Shown here piece after piece: positions 28,126 through 35,425 of a stretch of DNA of 64,000 bases. A program made the translations under genes and the position numbers. The first letter of the stretch is position 1. Each line of letters opens with the position of its first letter. The DNA is from an uncultured Myxococcales bacterium. GTDB lineage: Bacteria; Myxococcota_A; UBA9042. The stretch is taken from the NCBI GenBank assembly GCA_903840165.1, contig CAIMEY010000078.1:1-64000 (forward strand), written 5' to 3'. The notes below the pieces were generated by a model that made no database searches, was not told where the DNA came from, and worked only from the letters and a program-made list of their open reading frames with translations.

Positions 28126-28895
28126 CGCGGGCCTATGGGTGCACGTGACGCTGTGCTGCGGATTGGCAAATTAGGGACATGTATCGTTCAATTTTTTCAA
28201 AGGGTTCGGCAGCAATCCTTGCTCAAGTGCCGTCAAAAACACTTAGGATGAGCCAGGCCAACGACGCAGTTCGCTGGCACCCAAAGCCCATCGCGACCGC
28301 CGACAAAGATGGGTTTGTTCATTAGCCGCACAGGGTTTCGACACTCGGTCGCCTCTGAAACGATACGGCTAAGATCGGTTCTCTGGAGTTCGCATGGACA
28401 AGCTTAGCCTATTGGCGCTTCCTTGCACGGGGCAGCCGACAAAGACTGCGGCACGGTAGACCGACCGTGCCCCAATAGCGGGTTCACCACGCCGAGCCGA
28501 CAACGTCACGTAGACGTTACCGCCCGTGCTGAACGAGCCGAACTAAGGCAAGCTGCAGCGTCATTTCAACGCGTTAGCTGAGCATGTTGGACTTCCTTGT
28601 CTTGCGCCGCGACGCCCCCCTTTGAGCGCGACGACACTGGCCCGTTTTCCCCTCAGGCCATAGCAAGCAATACCGCAGTCCGGGCTTGTTCGCAAGTGAA
28701 ACCTGCACATAGCGTTGCAGTTCCCAAGCCGCCCATTCGCCGCTAAGATACTTGGGCCGTCGGGCGTGACCCCGCGCTACCCCGAAAAAGAGCCCAATGA
28801 GGCCTACTTGCCGGCAATATGCGATTGGCAACAGTGCCGCCGCCCAATGCGGTCCACCTCAGCGCCCGAGTTGGCGCCGACAGGAAAGGAGATCT
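28126..28895. other. Gene-poor region, possibly a decayed gene
   Basis: 770 bases without a convincing gene, the longest gap of the window. It has patches richer in A/T than the neighbourhood (around 28150-28250). Short frames exist (28066-28251 plus; 28574-28831 minus); the second has a fairly protein-like composition (YLSGEWAAWELQRYVQVSL) but no ribosome site and no recognised family, and may be a remnant. A perfect 8-bp hairpin lies at 28450-28471. No tRNA or intact mobile element was found. Confidence 0.4.
28450..28471. other. Perfect 8-bp inverted repeat (hairpin)
   Basis: GGCACGGT and ACCGTGCC separated by six bases (AGACCG). No T-tract follows, so it is not a canonical intrinsic terminator. 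A nearby GGGGCA (just upstream) could pair alternatively with TGCCCC. It may be an operator, part of a small RNA, or chance. Confidence 0.3.
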
Positions 28896-29396
28896 ATGCA
28901 CCGACAACATCGACGAATTGCATTGATCACAGGGAGTTTACTGCTCATCGCCGTGGGTGCGTGGGCACGGACGGTCTACGTCAACACCCGCTACGCCAAG
29001 GTCCGTGAAAGTCAGGCGAGCACGGCGGCCCAGGTCGGAAAGGTAGATTTTGGCGATGGCTTGACGGTCGTAACTGACCAAGGCGGATTCCTGCAAGTCA
29101 GCGTACCCAATGGCAAAGTCGGATGGATTGCCAAGATGTGGGTCAGCGACACGGCGCCGTCCAAGGACGGTCTGGCCGAAAAGGCAGGCCAATCGGTGCG
29201 CGCCGGGGGAACAGTCACGTACACGGCTGGCGCTCGCGGTCTGACGGATGAAGCCAAGACCTACGCGAGCAGCAAGTCCATGGGCGACGCCGCCGCTGCG
29301 GTCGAGAAGATGGAGAAGTTTCAGGTAACCGACGAAGATTTAGAACAATTCATGCGGGCGGCTCACCTTGGCGATTTTCGCGGAGGCCAGCGATGA
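28896..29396 (+). CDS. Bacterial SH3-domain secreted protein
   Basis: 166 residues. AAAGGAG precedes the ATG with ideal spacing. A signal peptide (basic HRQHRR, hydrophobic core, AWA) is followed by an SH3_3-like domain (VYVNTRYAKVRESQASTAAQVGKV, then DFGDGLTVV, FLQVSV, GWIAKMWVS), and then a helical tail of about 60 residues. Such domains bind peptidoglycan or partner proteins in the periplasm. The next gene, an M48 protease, overlaps by four bases (ATGA), so the pair is almost certainly co-translated and may act together. Confidence 0.75.
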   Translation: MHRQHRRIALITGSLLLIAVGAWARTVYVNTRYAKVRESQASTAAQVGKVDFGDGLTVVTDQGGFLQVSVPNGKVGWIAKMWVSDTAPSKDGLAEKAGQSVRAGGTVTYTAGARGLTDEAKTYASSKSMGDAAAAVEKMEKFQVTDEDLEQFMRAAHLGDFRGGQR

Positions 29397-30307
29397 ACCG
29401 CCGCCACTTCGTTGCGAATCTGTCTGCAGCCTTGGGTTTGCTAGGCCTATTCACCTGTAGTTGCGGGATGTTAGGGCAGGTCACCCAGGATGTCACCGAT
29501 GCGGGCCAGAAGCTAGCATTCGGCGGTGCCAAGGCCGCGGCAGCCGCCACTTTGCCCATCGGCATCGAGGAAGAGGTCTCGTACGGTGGCGCGATTTCCG
29601 TTATGGTTGTGCAGCGTTACGGCGGCCTGGTGGACGACCCTGCCGTGCATGGCTACATCAACTTGCTGGGCCAGGCGCTGGCGTTACACGCACAACGCCC
29701 CAATCTTGCTTGGCATTTTGCCGTGCTCGACTCGCCCCAGGTCAACGCGCTGTCGGCGCCCGGTGGCTACGTCTTTGTCACCAAGGGCGCGCTACTGCAG
29801 ATGACCGATGAGGCGCAGCTGGCAGGGGTTTTAGCGCATGAAATTGGGCATGTAGACGCGCGCCACGCCCTTGAGTCCATCAAGGCGCTCAAGGCCAAGT
29901 CTGCCTTGGCCCAAGGGGCGGCTGATGCATGGAAGGATTCTGCCCTCTTTGGCCAGTTGCTGGACACGTATCTAGGCGATTTCTTTGAACATGGCCTGCC
30001 CGTAGCCGCTGAATTTGAGGCCGACGCGCTCGGTACCGGCCTGCTGATGCGCGTAGGCTGGTATGGCGCTGGACTCCGCGACTTCCTTGCGATTCTGGGC
30101 AAGATGGAGGCCCAGGCCGACAAGCCCACCACGGCGCAGTTCGAAAAGACGCACCCCAAGACGGCCGATCGCATCAGCAAGCTGGAAGAACAACTCAAGC
30201 GTTTTGGGGACTTCAGCGGTTCGCGCGATGAAGCTCGCCTGCGCGCAGTTCAGGCCAAGGCCCGCAGCTTCAAGCCCGCGCCGCCAGCCCAAGCCATTGC
30301 ACCTTAG
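29393..30307 (+). CDS. M48-family zinc metalloprotease, probable lipoprotein
   Basis: 304 residues, overlapping the SH3 gene by ATGA. The N-terminus is a signal peptide with two candidate lipid Cys (LFTCSCG). The catalytic motif HEIGH is at residues 149-153 and the third zinc ligand is in the downstream EFEAD (about Glu207), the M48/BepA-LoiP arrangement. The preceding NALSAPGGYVFVTKGAL is also typical. The length fits periplasmic M48 proteases of 250-300 residues without the TPR tail of BepA. It probably degrades misfolded envelope proteins, with the SH3 protein as partner. Confidence 0.88.
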   Translation: MNRRHFVANLSAALGLLGLFTCSCGMLGQVTQDVTDAGQKLAFGGAKAAAAATLPIGIEEEVSYGGAISVMVVQRYGGLVDDPAVHGYINLLGQALALHAQRPNLAWHFAVLDSPQVNALSAPGGYVFVTKGALLQMTDEAQLAGVLAHEIGHVDARHALESIKALKAKSALAQGAADAWKDSALFGQLLDTYLGDFFEHGLPVAAEFEADALGTGLLMRVGWYGAGLRDFLAILGKMEAQADKPTTAQFEKTHPKTADRISKLEEQLKRFGDFSGSRDEARLRAVQAKARSFKPAPPAQAIAP

Positions 30308-30364
30308 GCGTTTGTCGGCCTGGCACGCCGACGTCGGCAGAAAAAACGCCATCGATTCAGAGAA

Positions 30365-31813
30365 CTATACGGATGCCCAACGGCCGGCAATCACCGATGC
30401 CACGGTCTGAATCGCAGCTCGAGGCTGCACGCCAATACTCTGCGGAAATACGGACGAATCTGCGAGCACGAGGTTGGAAATACCCGGCAGTGCAAACCAA
30501 TCGTCGACGTCCACACCACCAAAGAAATGGGTTGCAGTCAGCCACATCCGCCCGGGATCTGGAGAAAGCTGTTCAATCGCATGGAGTTGCTTATGGCTGG
30601 TGACCGCGCAAGGGGCACCGTGCACTTGAGGCCAAACTTCCAAGGCACCACCGCGTAACATCGCTTCCGACAACAGGGAAACGCCGCGCAAGAGGCTCTT
30701 TCGGTCCTCTGGCAGAAGGTCGTAGTGAACCGCAGATCCATCGCGAGTCGCCGCCACACGTCCCCGCGCTTTGGCCCGCATCGACAGCGAAAAGCTGCCC
30801 ACGCGATTTTGCACGGCCAGGCGATCGACCAACGCTGGCCCCACGCCCGGAACCAGTCGGGCGCGCATGGCCTTGGGCAGACGAATACTCTGTAATTCCA
30901 AGCCTTCATCGCGAAACGCGTGGGTTTCCATCGCGACACTGGTGCCTCCCACGCCATCGACGACGCCTGGGAAAAGCCCCGCAACCCAGGCCTGAACATG
31001 CATTTGGAGCCCAGGTCCACGGACAACAAGCCCTTGACGCGCCAGCAGGGCCACGGTTTGCAAGGTGCCCAGGGCCAGGAAGACGGCGCGTTTGGCCATC
31101 CATGTCCCTTTTTTTCCTGAGGAAAAGGTCCCAACGACGCCCGTGGCCTTGCCGGCGGAGACGATCACCCGGTCGACGCGACATTGGGCGTAGACCCGGG
31201 CTCCGGCCAAAACGGCGGTGTCCAGCATCGTGCGGTCGACACTTCCCTTGGCGCCGAGCGGACATACCTGCATGCATCGTCCCGACCCTTGGCAATTGGG
31301 CGCGGACCGCCAGGTGGGCGCAGCTTGGCCCGGAAAACCGGCGAGAAAGGCTTGGCCCAGGGGACCCCATAATTCTGGGGGCGTTTTGACCACCGCCTGC
31401 TCTGCGTCGAGGATGTCGCGCACTTGGGCCAGCGCATCCCAGGGCAGACGGTGGGCCCAACGGACATCTTGCTGCACCCAAGCACGCCATTCTCGTTCAG
31501 GAAAGGGCGAGTGAACGGCATTGCCGATGGTCGTGGATCCACCGATGCAGCGCCCTTGGATCAGTTCGATGGCGTCGGCCCCACGGGTCGTTTGGCCACC
31601 GCCGTCTCTGAGAAGTTTTGTCGTCAATTCATAGCCATCGCCGCGGGTGACCTGAGCCGAAGGCCCTTCCTCCAGGACAATGACGCTATGCCCAGCACCG
31701 GCGAGCCAACGGGCGCAGGTTGCCCCGGCCGCGCCGCTGCCAATTACGATAAAGTCTGCACTTTCATCGACATCGACGCTGCTGCCATCGATCCACGATT
31801 GGTTGGCCACCAC
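30365..31813 (-). CDS. GMC-family FAD-dependent oxidoreductase (long-chain alcohol oxidase-like)
   Basis: 482 residues from a GTG (GTG GTG tandem) with GAGGGG upstream. The FAD-binding GSGAAG is at residues 25-30, followed by the second GMC signature (GRCIGGSTTIGNAVHSPFP) and the Cys-rich CQGSGRCMQVCPLGAKGS common in bacterial GMC and fatty-alcohol-oxidase-like proteins. The C-terminus has the active-site His region (ATHFFGGVDVDDWFALPG) and VFPQSIGVQPRAAIQTVA. It oxidises an alcohol, probably lipophilic, with oxygen or a quinone/cytochrome as acceptor. The small ORF directly upstream resembles the helical N-terminal part of such oxidases. Confidence 0.85.
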   Translation of the reverse strand: MVANQSWIDGSSVDVDESADFIVIGSGAAGATCARWLAGAGHSVIVLEEGPSAQVTRGDGYELTTKLLRDGGGQTTRGADAIELIQGRCIGGSTTIGNAVHSPFPEREWRAWVQQDVRWAHRLPWDALAQVRDILDAEQAVVKTPPELWGPLGQAFLAGFPGQAAPTWRSAPNCQGSGRCMQVCPLGAKGSVDRTMLDTAVLAGARVYAQCRVDRVIVSAGKATGVVGTFSSGKKGTWMAKRAVFLALGTLQTVALLARQGLVVRGPGLQMHVQAWVAGLFPGVVDGVGGTSVAMETHAFRDEGLELQSIRLPKAMRARLVPGVGPALVDRLAVQNRVGSFSLSMRAKARGRVAATRDGSAVHYDLLPEDRKSLLRGVSLLSEAMLRGGALEVWPQVHGAPCAVTSHKQLHAIEQLSPDPGRMWLTATHFFGGVDVDDWFALPGISNLVLADSSVFPQSIGVQPRAAIQTVASVIAGRWASV

Positions 31814-31838
31814 AGTTCAGCCCCTCACGCTTGACGCA

Positions 31839-31926
31839 CTGCCCGGTTTACTTCGTTGAACTGCCCGGCTTACTTCGTTGAACTGCCCGGTTTACTTGGG
31901 CGGTCTGCCCGGTTTATTTCGTTAGT
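31839..31926. repeat. Four tandem copies of a 22-bp repeat
   Basis: Copies begin at 31839, 31861, 31883 and 31905. The core is CTGCCCGGTTTACTTCG followed by five variable bases. Copy 2 has one change in the core, copies 3 and 4 diverge in the second half. Read on the minus strand, each copy carries TAA (AAGTAA or AAATAA), and the stop codon of the upstream small ORF lies in copy 4. The array sits between that ORF and the GMC oxidoreductase start. Confidence 0.9.
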
Positions 31927-32246
31927 AATGCCGCAGCCTTCCAAGACGCGACTAACCGTCGCAGCGGCAGCCATGGATGTTCGCTCAGCGTCAAAAGCAC
32001 GGCCTGGCGTCGTTGCATGGACAGGAGACGAAACAGCCGGCCGTAGCGTGCGAGCGCCCACAAGTCTACGATTGAAAAGCAGACTTGCATCCACAGGCGC
32101 TTGCGCAGCGGCCAGTTTGCAGGCAAGGGACGCCCCTTCCACCCCGGAAGAAGGGCTGAAAAAACTAGTTCCACGTCGTGATTGACCCAGGGACCTCTTA
32201 GGCTGAGGCCTAGGTGCTGTGTAGCGCCTCTGAACCGCGGGATCAA
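31914..32246 (-). CDS. Small helical ORF upstream of the GMC oxidoreductase, possibly its detached N-terminal part
   Basis: 110 residues from a TTG without a ribosome site, so the start is doubtful. The C-terminal half (WALARYGRLFRLLSMQRRQAVLL, then WLPLRRLVASWKAAALL) is helical and resembles the N-terminal region found before the FAD domain in long-chain alcohol oxidases. It is in a different frame from the oxidoreductase and separated by the 22-bp repeats, each bearing a TAA. It is either a small partner subunit or the 5' part of a gene split by repeat expansion. Confidence 0.45.
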   Translation of the reverse strand: MIPRFRGATQHLGLSLRGPWVNHDVELVFSALLPGWKGRPLPANWPLRKRLWMQVCFSIVDLWALARYGRLFRLLSMQRRQAVLLTLSEHPWLPLRRLVASWKAAALLTK

Positions 32247-32277
32247 GCGCCGTGACAGTCCGTGGCGCGACCCGCGT

Positions 32278-33582
32278 CTACTGGCAAGTCCCAGCGCTGC
32301 AGGCCTGCCCCTCGCCGCAGGGCGTGCCGTCGGCCGCTGCAGGATGGACGCACTCGCCGCTGGTCAGGTCACAAGCATCTGTAGTGCAAGGATTCTCATC
32401 CAAACACACCTTGGCGATGGCTGTGCAGCTCCCGGCCTGGCAGCTGGCGGAGGCAGTGCAAGTGCCGTCATCGGTGCACGTTGTGGTGTCTGGCAAACTC
32501 ACGTAATCACAACCATTTCCCCCACAACTGTCCGAGGTGCAAGCATTGCCGTCGTCGCAGGGACCCGGTTGCCCTTGGCAGATGCCGGCCGTGCACACCG
32601 CGTCGACAACGCAGGAACTCTTTGAAGTACATACAGTTCCGTCAACCGCTGGCGAGGACATGCAAACGCCTGTCACGGGATCGCACTGGTCGACCGTGCA
32701 AGGGTCACTGTCATCGCAAGCCTTTGAAATACCTTTACAATTGCCAGCCACGCACGTATCGACCGTGGTACATGGGTCGCCGTCATTGCAACCGATCGCA
32801 GCGTCGATGTGGGTGCAATCGCCAGCAAGATCGCAGGTATCCGTAGTGCAAGGATTGCCATCATCACAATCCTGCTTGCCTTTGCCCTTGCACACGCCAA
32901 ATTTGCAGACGTCGCCCTGGGTGCAAGGATTGCCGTCGTCGCAGGGCCCCATGGCAATCACGTTGTATTGACAGCCAACTTTGGGATCGCACAACTCGGT
33001 GGTACACGGATTTCCGTCATCGCACGGCGATCCGCCAGCCGCCTGGCAGATTCCAGCCTTGCACGCATACGGCATGCAAGGGCCCGTTTGGCTACAGGGT
33101 TTCTGCCAGTTCGCGTGCGTACAGCCCTGCTGAGGCGAGCACCCGTCCGACGTGCACTCGTTGCCGTCGTCGCAGTTGAGCACAGTCCCCTTGCACTTGC
33201 CCGTGCCATTGCAGTGCTCATCCTTGGTGCACTGGTCTTGGTCGTCACACACCGTCCCGGCCGCGACCGGTTGGACGCCGCAGCCTCCGTCCGCCCGACA
33301 GACCGCCTGCTCGCACGCCTTGGGCTTGGGGCAGTCTACTAGCGGGTCTTTGCAGTGCAATTGGGGAGCCACATCCACTGAAGTCGTGTCCGCCTTGGCG
33401 TCGCTGGCCGCGTCCGGGGCCTTGCCATCCTGAGTACCCACGTCGCCCGCATCGGCGACAGTCCCGCCGTCGCCGCCCGAGAGGCTGGTCGAAGGCGCGC
33501 TGCTGCCGCATCCACTCAGGCCGCCCGTAGCCCACGCCAGGACTACGAGCCCAATACAAGGAATAACCCGTGTTTTTTTCAT
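32278..33582 (-). CDS. Cys-rich repeat lipoprotein (CDDGNPCT type)
   Basis: 434 residues. The start at 33582 gives a lipoprotein signal peptide (MKKTRVIPCIGLVVL...LSGC); an upstream ATG at 33597 in the same frame is possible. An Asp/Ala linker of about 55 residues precedes some nine imperfect repeats of roughly 35-40 residues with the core CDDGNPCTTDxCD. The repeat pattern suggests many disulfides and perhaps Ca binding through the DDGN loops. Such repeats are common in Myxococcota surface lipoproteins. Function unknown; adhesion or structural stalk are guesses. Confidence 0.8.
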   Translation of the reverse strand: MKKTRVIPCIGLVVLAWATGGLSGCGSSAPSTSLSGGDGGTVADAGDVGTQDGKAPDAASDAKADTTSVDVAPQLHCKDPLVDCPKPKACEQAVCRADGGCGVQPVAAGTVCDDQDQCTKDEHCNGTGKCKGTVLNCDDGNECTSDGCSPQQGCTHANWQKPCSQTGPCMPYACKAGICQAAGGSPCDDGNPCTTELCDPKVGCQYNVIAMGPCDDGNPCTQGDVCKFGVCKGKGKQDCDDGNPCTTDTCDLAGDCTHIDAAIGCNDGDPCTTVDTCVAGNCKGISKACDDSDPCTVDQCDPVTGVCMSSPAVDGTVCTSKSSCVVDAVCTAGICQGQPGPCDDGNACTSDSCGGNGCDYVSLPDTTTCTDDGTCTASASCQAGSCTAIAKVCLDENPCTTDACDLTSGECVHPAAADGTPCGEGQACSAGTCQ

Positions 33583-33661
33583 AGATTTTAACCCCATAAG
33601 TTCGCGCGTCCTGACTACGGGATCGCGACGGACCAACGTTCGCCCCTATCCATTGTCTAAC

Positions 33662-33667
33662 ATAATA
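33662..33667 (-). promoter_or_regulatory. Candidate -10 element of the Cys-rich lipoprotein gene
   Basis: TATTAT on the minus strand, 80 bases before the start codon, in an A/T-rich island. No good -35 at the right distance. Confidence 0.25.
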
Positions 33668-33778
33668 GGATGCGGATTCGATGAAGAATGGTGTGCGCGG
33701 ATTTCGGCTAAGCTTCCAGCAAGGGCCCCCTGGTCGGAAGGACCCATGCAGAAGCGTGACCTTGGCCAGGGCCGGACG

Positions 33779-34723
33779 TCAAGGGCGGGGTGAGGGCCCT
33801 GCATCGCCGAGGCCGATGGCGTTTGCGGCGGTCAGCCATCCCGCGATCCAGCGCCAAATCGGCTCGCTGGTTGAGGAAGTCACAAGCCCCATGTGGTCTG
33901 GACTCAAGCCAGCCAATTCCGCCGGAGCTGAACGACCAAGGCGAAGCACCTGAGATTTGGGGATTCTGGCAGCGAAGCTCATGGCGCTCTCTGGACGGGT
34001 CAGCCAGCGATCGCCATCGCTCACAACGACCAACGTCGGCATGGTCACGTTGCGCAAGTTGTCCGCATAATCAAGGCCCTGTCGACTCTGCCAGCGGTTG
34101 CTTCGGGCAAATCCGGACAGGTCGCGCCAGTAAGTAGCCGATTCGTCACAGGGACCAATTCGCAGGGCCCGCGCCGGCATTCGCCCGACCAATTGGACCA
34201 AGCCGTCTGCACCGGCCATCAGCAGGCGTTGAGCCATGAAAATCAAAGCACTAGGTTCGAACTGTCGCCCCCAGACATTGACCGCGATGGCGACAAAGGC
34301 GCTGGGAAGGCGAGCAGCATGGCTGCCAAAATACGCTAGCGACACGTGGCCCCACAGGCTATGCCCTAACCAGTAGATCGGCCTACCAGCGGCGATCGCT
34401 TGCGCTTTCTGCCACCACAGCCCGACGTCCTCGACCAAGTCATCATAGGACCACGGAGCCTTGGCGTGCGCGGTATCGACGCTGCCACCGTGGCCGCGCT
34501 GGTCGGGCAGCAGCAGCGAAAAGCCGTGCTCGATCAGAGTATTCCCCAAGCAGCGCCGGTCAGGCCTCCACAAGGTTCGGTGATCGACCATCATGGCGTG
34601 CCCGGCGACGACAAGCCCCGGCGACTGCGCACCAAGGCCGGTAGACGGCTCACACAAGGTCCCGTGAAGAGGCCAGTTTCCATGCCCGACAAGGTCTATG
34701 GGCGTGGTGACAACGGTGTGCAT
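33779..34723 (-). CDS. Alpha/beta hydrolase
   Basis: 314 residues. Strand order and motifs fit the fold: GLVVAGHAMMVDHRTLW (oxyanion region), LLLPDQRGHGGS, the nucleophile elbow GHSLWGH with Ser122, SDGDRW with the acid residue, and SPDHMGLV with the catalytic His. It lacks a signal peptide and is cytoplasmic. The layout resembles monoglyceride-lipase/YheT-like serine hydrolases. The substrate is unknown. No clear ribosome site precedes the ATG. Confidence 0.8.
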   Translation of the reverse strand: MHTVVTTPIDLVGHGNWPLHGTLCEPSTGLGAQSPGLVVAGHAMMVDHRTLWRPDRRCLGNTLIEHGFSLLLPDQRGHGGSVDTAHAKAPWSYDDLVEDVGLWWQKAQAIAAGRPIYWLGHSLWGHVSLAYFGSHAARLPSAFVAIAVNVWGRQFEPSALIFMAQRLLMAGADGLVQLVGRMPARALRIGPCDESATYWRDLSGFARSNRWQSRQGLDYADNLRNVTMPTLVVVSDGDRWLTRPESAMSFAARIPKSQVLRLGRSAPAELAGLSPDHMGLVTSSTSEPIWRWIAGWLTAANAIGLGDAGPSPRP

Positions 34724-34906
34724 GATCGACTCGACCGACAGATGCAGCCGCCCCGCAGTTCGTTTGGACGGCGTTCACGCTCTGCGCGCGCGGTGCTGCC
34801 AACTCGGAGCGCCGTCCAATCTGAGGGCCATCAGCCCGGGGCGCCAGTGCAGCTTTACACCGACGCCCCGTGTCTGACGCGACGCAATCTCTTTGAAAAA
34901 CAGCGA

Positions 34907-35272
34907 CTAGTGCGCTGGCCGCAGATGGTCACGACGAGCCTTGTGGCTGTCCTTGCGCAGTTCCCGCTTGTCCTGACGCTTGTCGTGGCGGTCCTGGCGA
35001 ACATTCCTGTTGTCCTTGCGCAAATCCTTGCGATCCTGGGCCACCGCACCGCGATTACCTTGTGCGGCATCCTTGCGCAATTGCTGATGATCATCACGAC
35101 GCTCTTGCTTGTCCCGTCCGACAGCCTGGCCGTCCGCGTGAACCTTGTTGCGGTCCGCTTGCACCTGCGGATTGGTCCCTGGACGTCCAGGCGGCGGCGC
35201 GTTTTGCGCCAAGAGCAAAGAGGGCGCCAAGAGACTCAAAGTTACCGAAAGAACTAGCATCACGCGTCGCAT
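34907..35272 (-). CDS. Small secreted charged protein
   Basis: 121 residues from the ATG that follows GGAG (an ATG four codons upstream overlaps this ribosome site). A signal peptide ending LLLAQ is followed by about 95 residues made almost entirely of Arg, Lys, Asp, Gln and His in a heptad-like pattern (RKDAAQ, DRKDLRKDNRNVRQDRHDKR). This is probably a long charged helix in the periplasm. Similar low-complexity proteins occur in many proteobacteria without known function. Confidence 0.6.
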   Translation of the reverse strand: MRRVMLVLSVTLSLLAPSLLLAQNAPPPGRPGTNPQVQADRNKVHADGQAVGRDKQERRDDHQQLRKDAAQGNRGAVAQDRKDLRKDNRNVRQDRHDKRQDKRELRKDSHKARRDHLRPAH

Positions 35273-35425
35273 TGAACACTCCATCGGCGCAGCAAGCGCC
35301 GTTATCGCAGCAGGACCGCCTCAGCGCGGCCGAGACACCGACGGGCCAACCCGCCAACCTATTCACTCTGACACCCGAGGCGAGAAAAGGGGAAGTGGCG
35401 CCGGGTCAACCGGCAAAACTTTCGC

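Noticed and set aside
28330..28350. Sequence resembling the tmRNA start (GGTTTCGAC-like)
   Set aside because: No acceptor stem, tag reading frame or tRNA-like domain nearby.
28574..28831. Minus-strand ORF of 85 codons as a gene
   Set aside because: No Shine-Dalgarno, no family recognised; kept only as a possible remnant.
30365..32246. Read-through or Sec decoding joining the small ORF to the GMC oxidoreductase
   Set aside because: The two frames differ and the intervening stops are TAA, so recoding does not explain it.
32809..33342. Antisense ORF of 177 codons inside the Cys-rich lipoprotein gene
   Set aside because: Repetitive Ala/Arg/Val composition is the mirror of the Cys/Asp repeats; no ribosome site.
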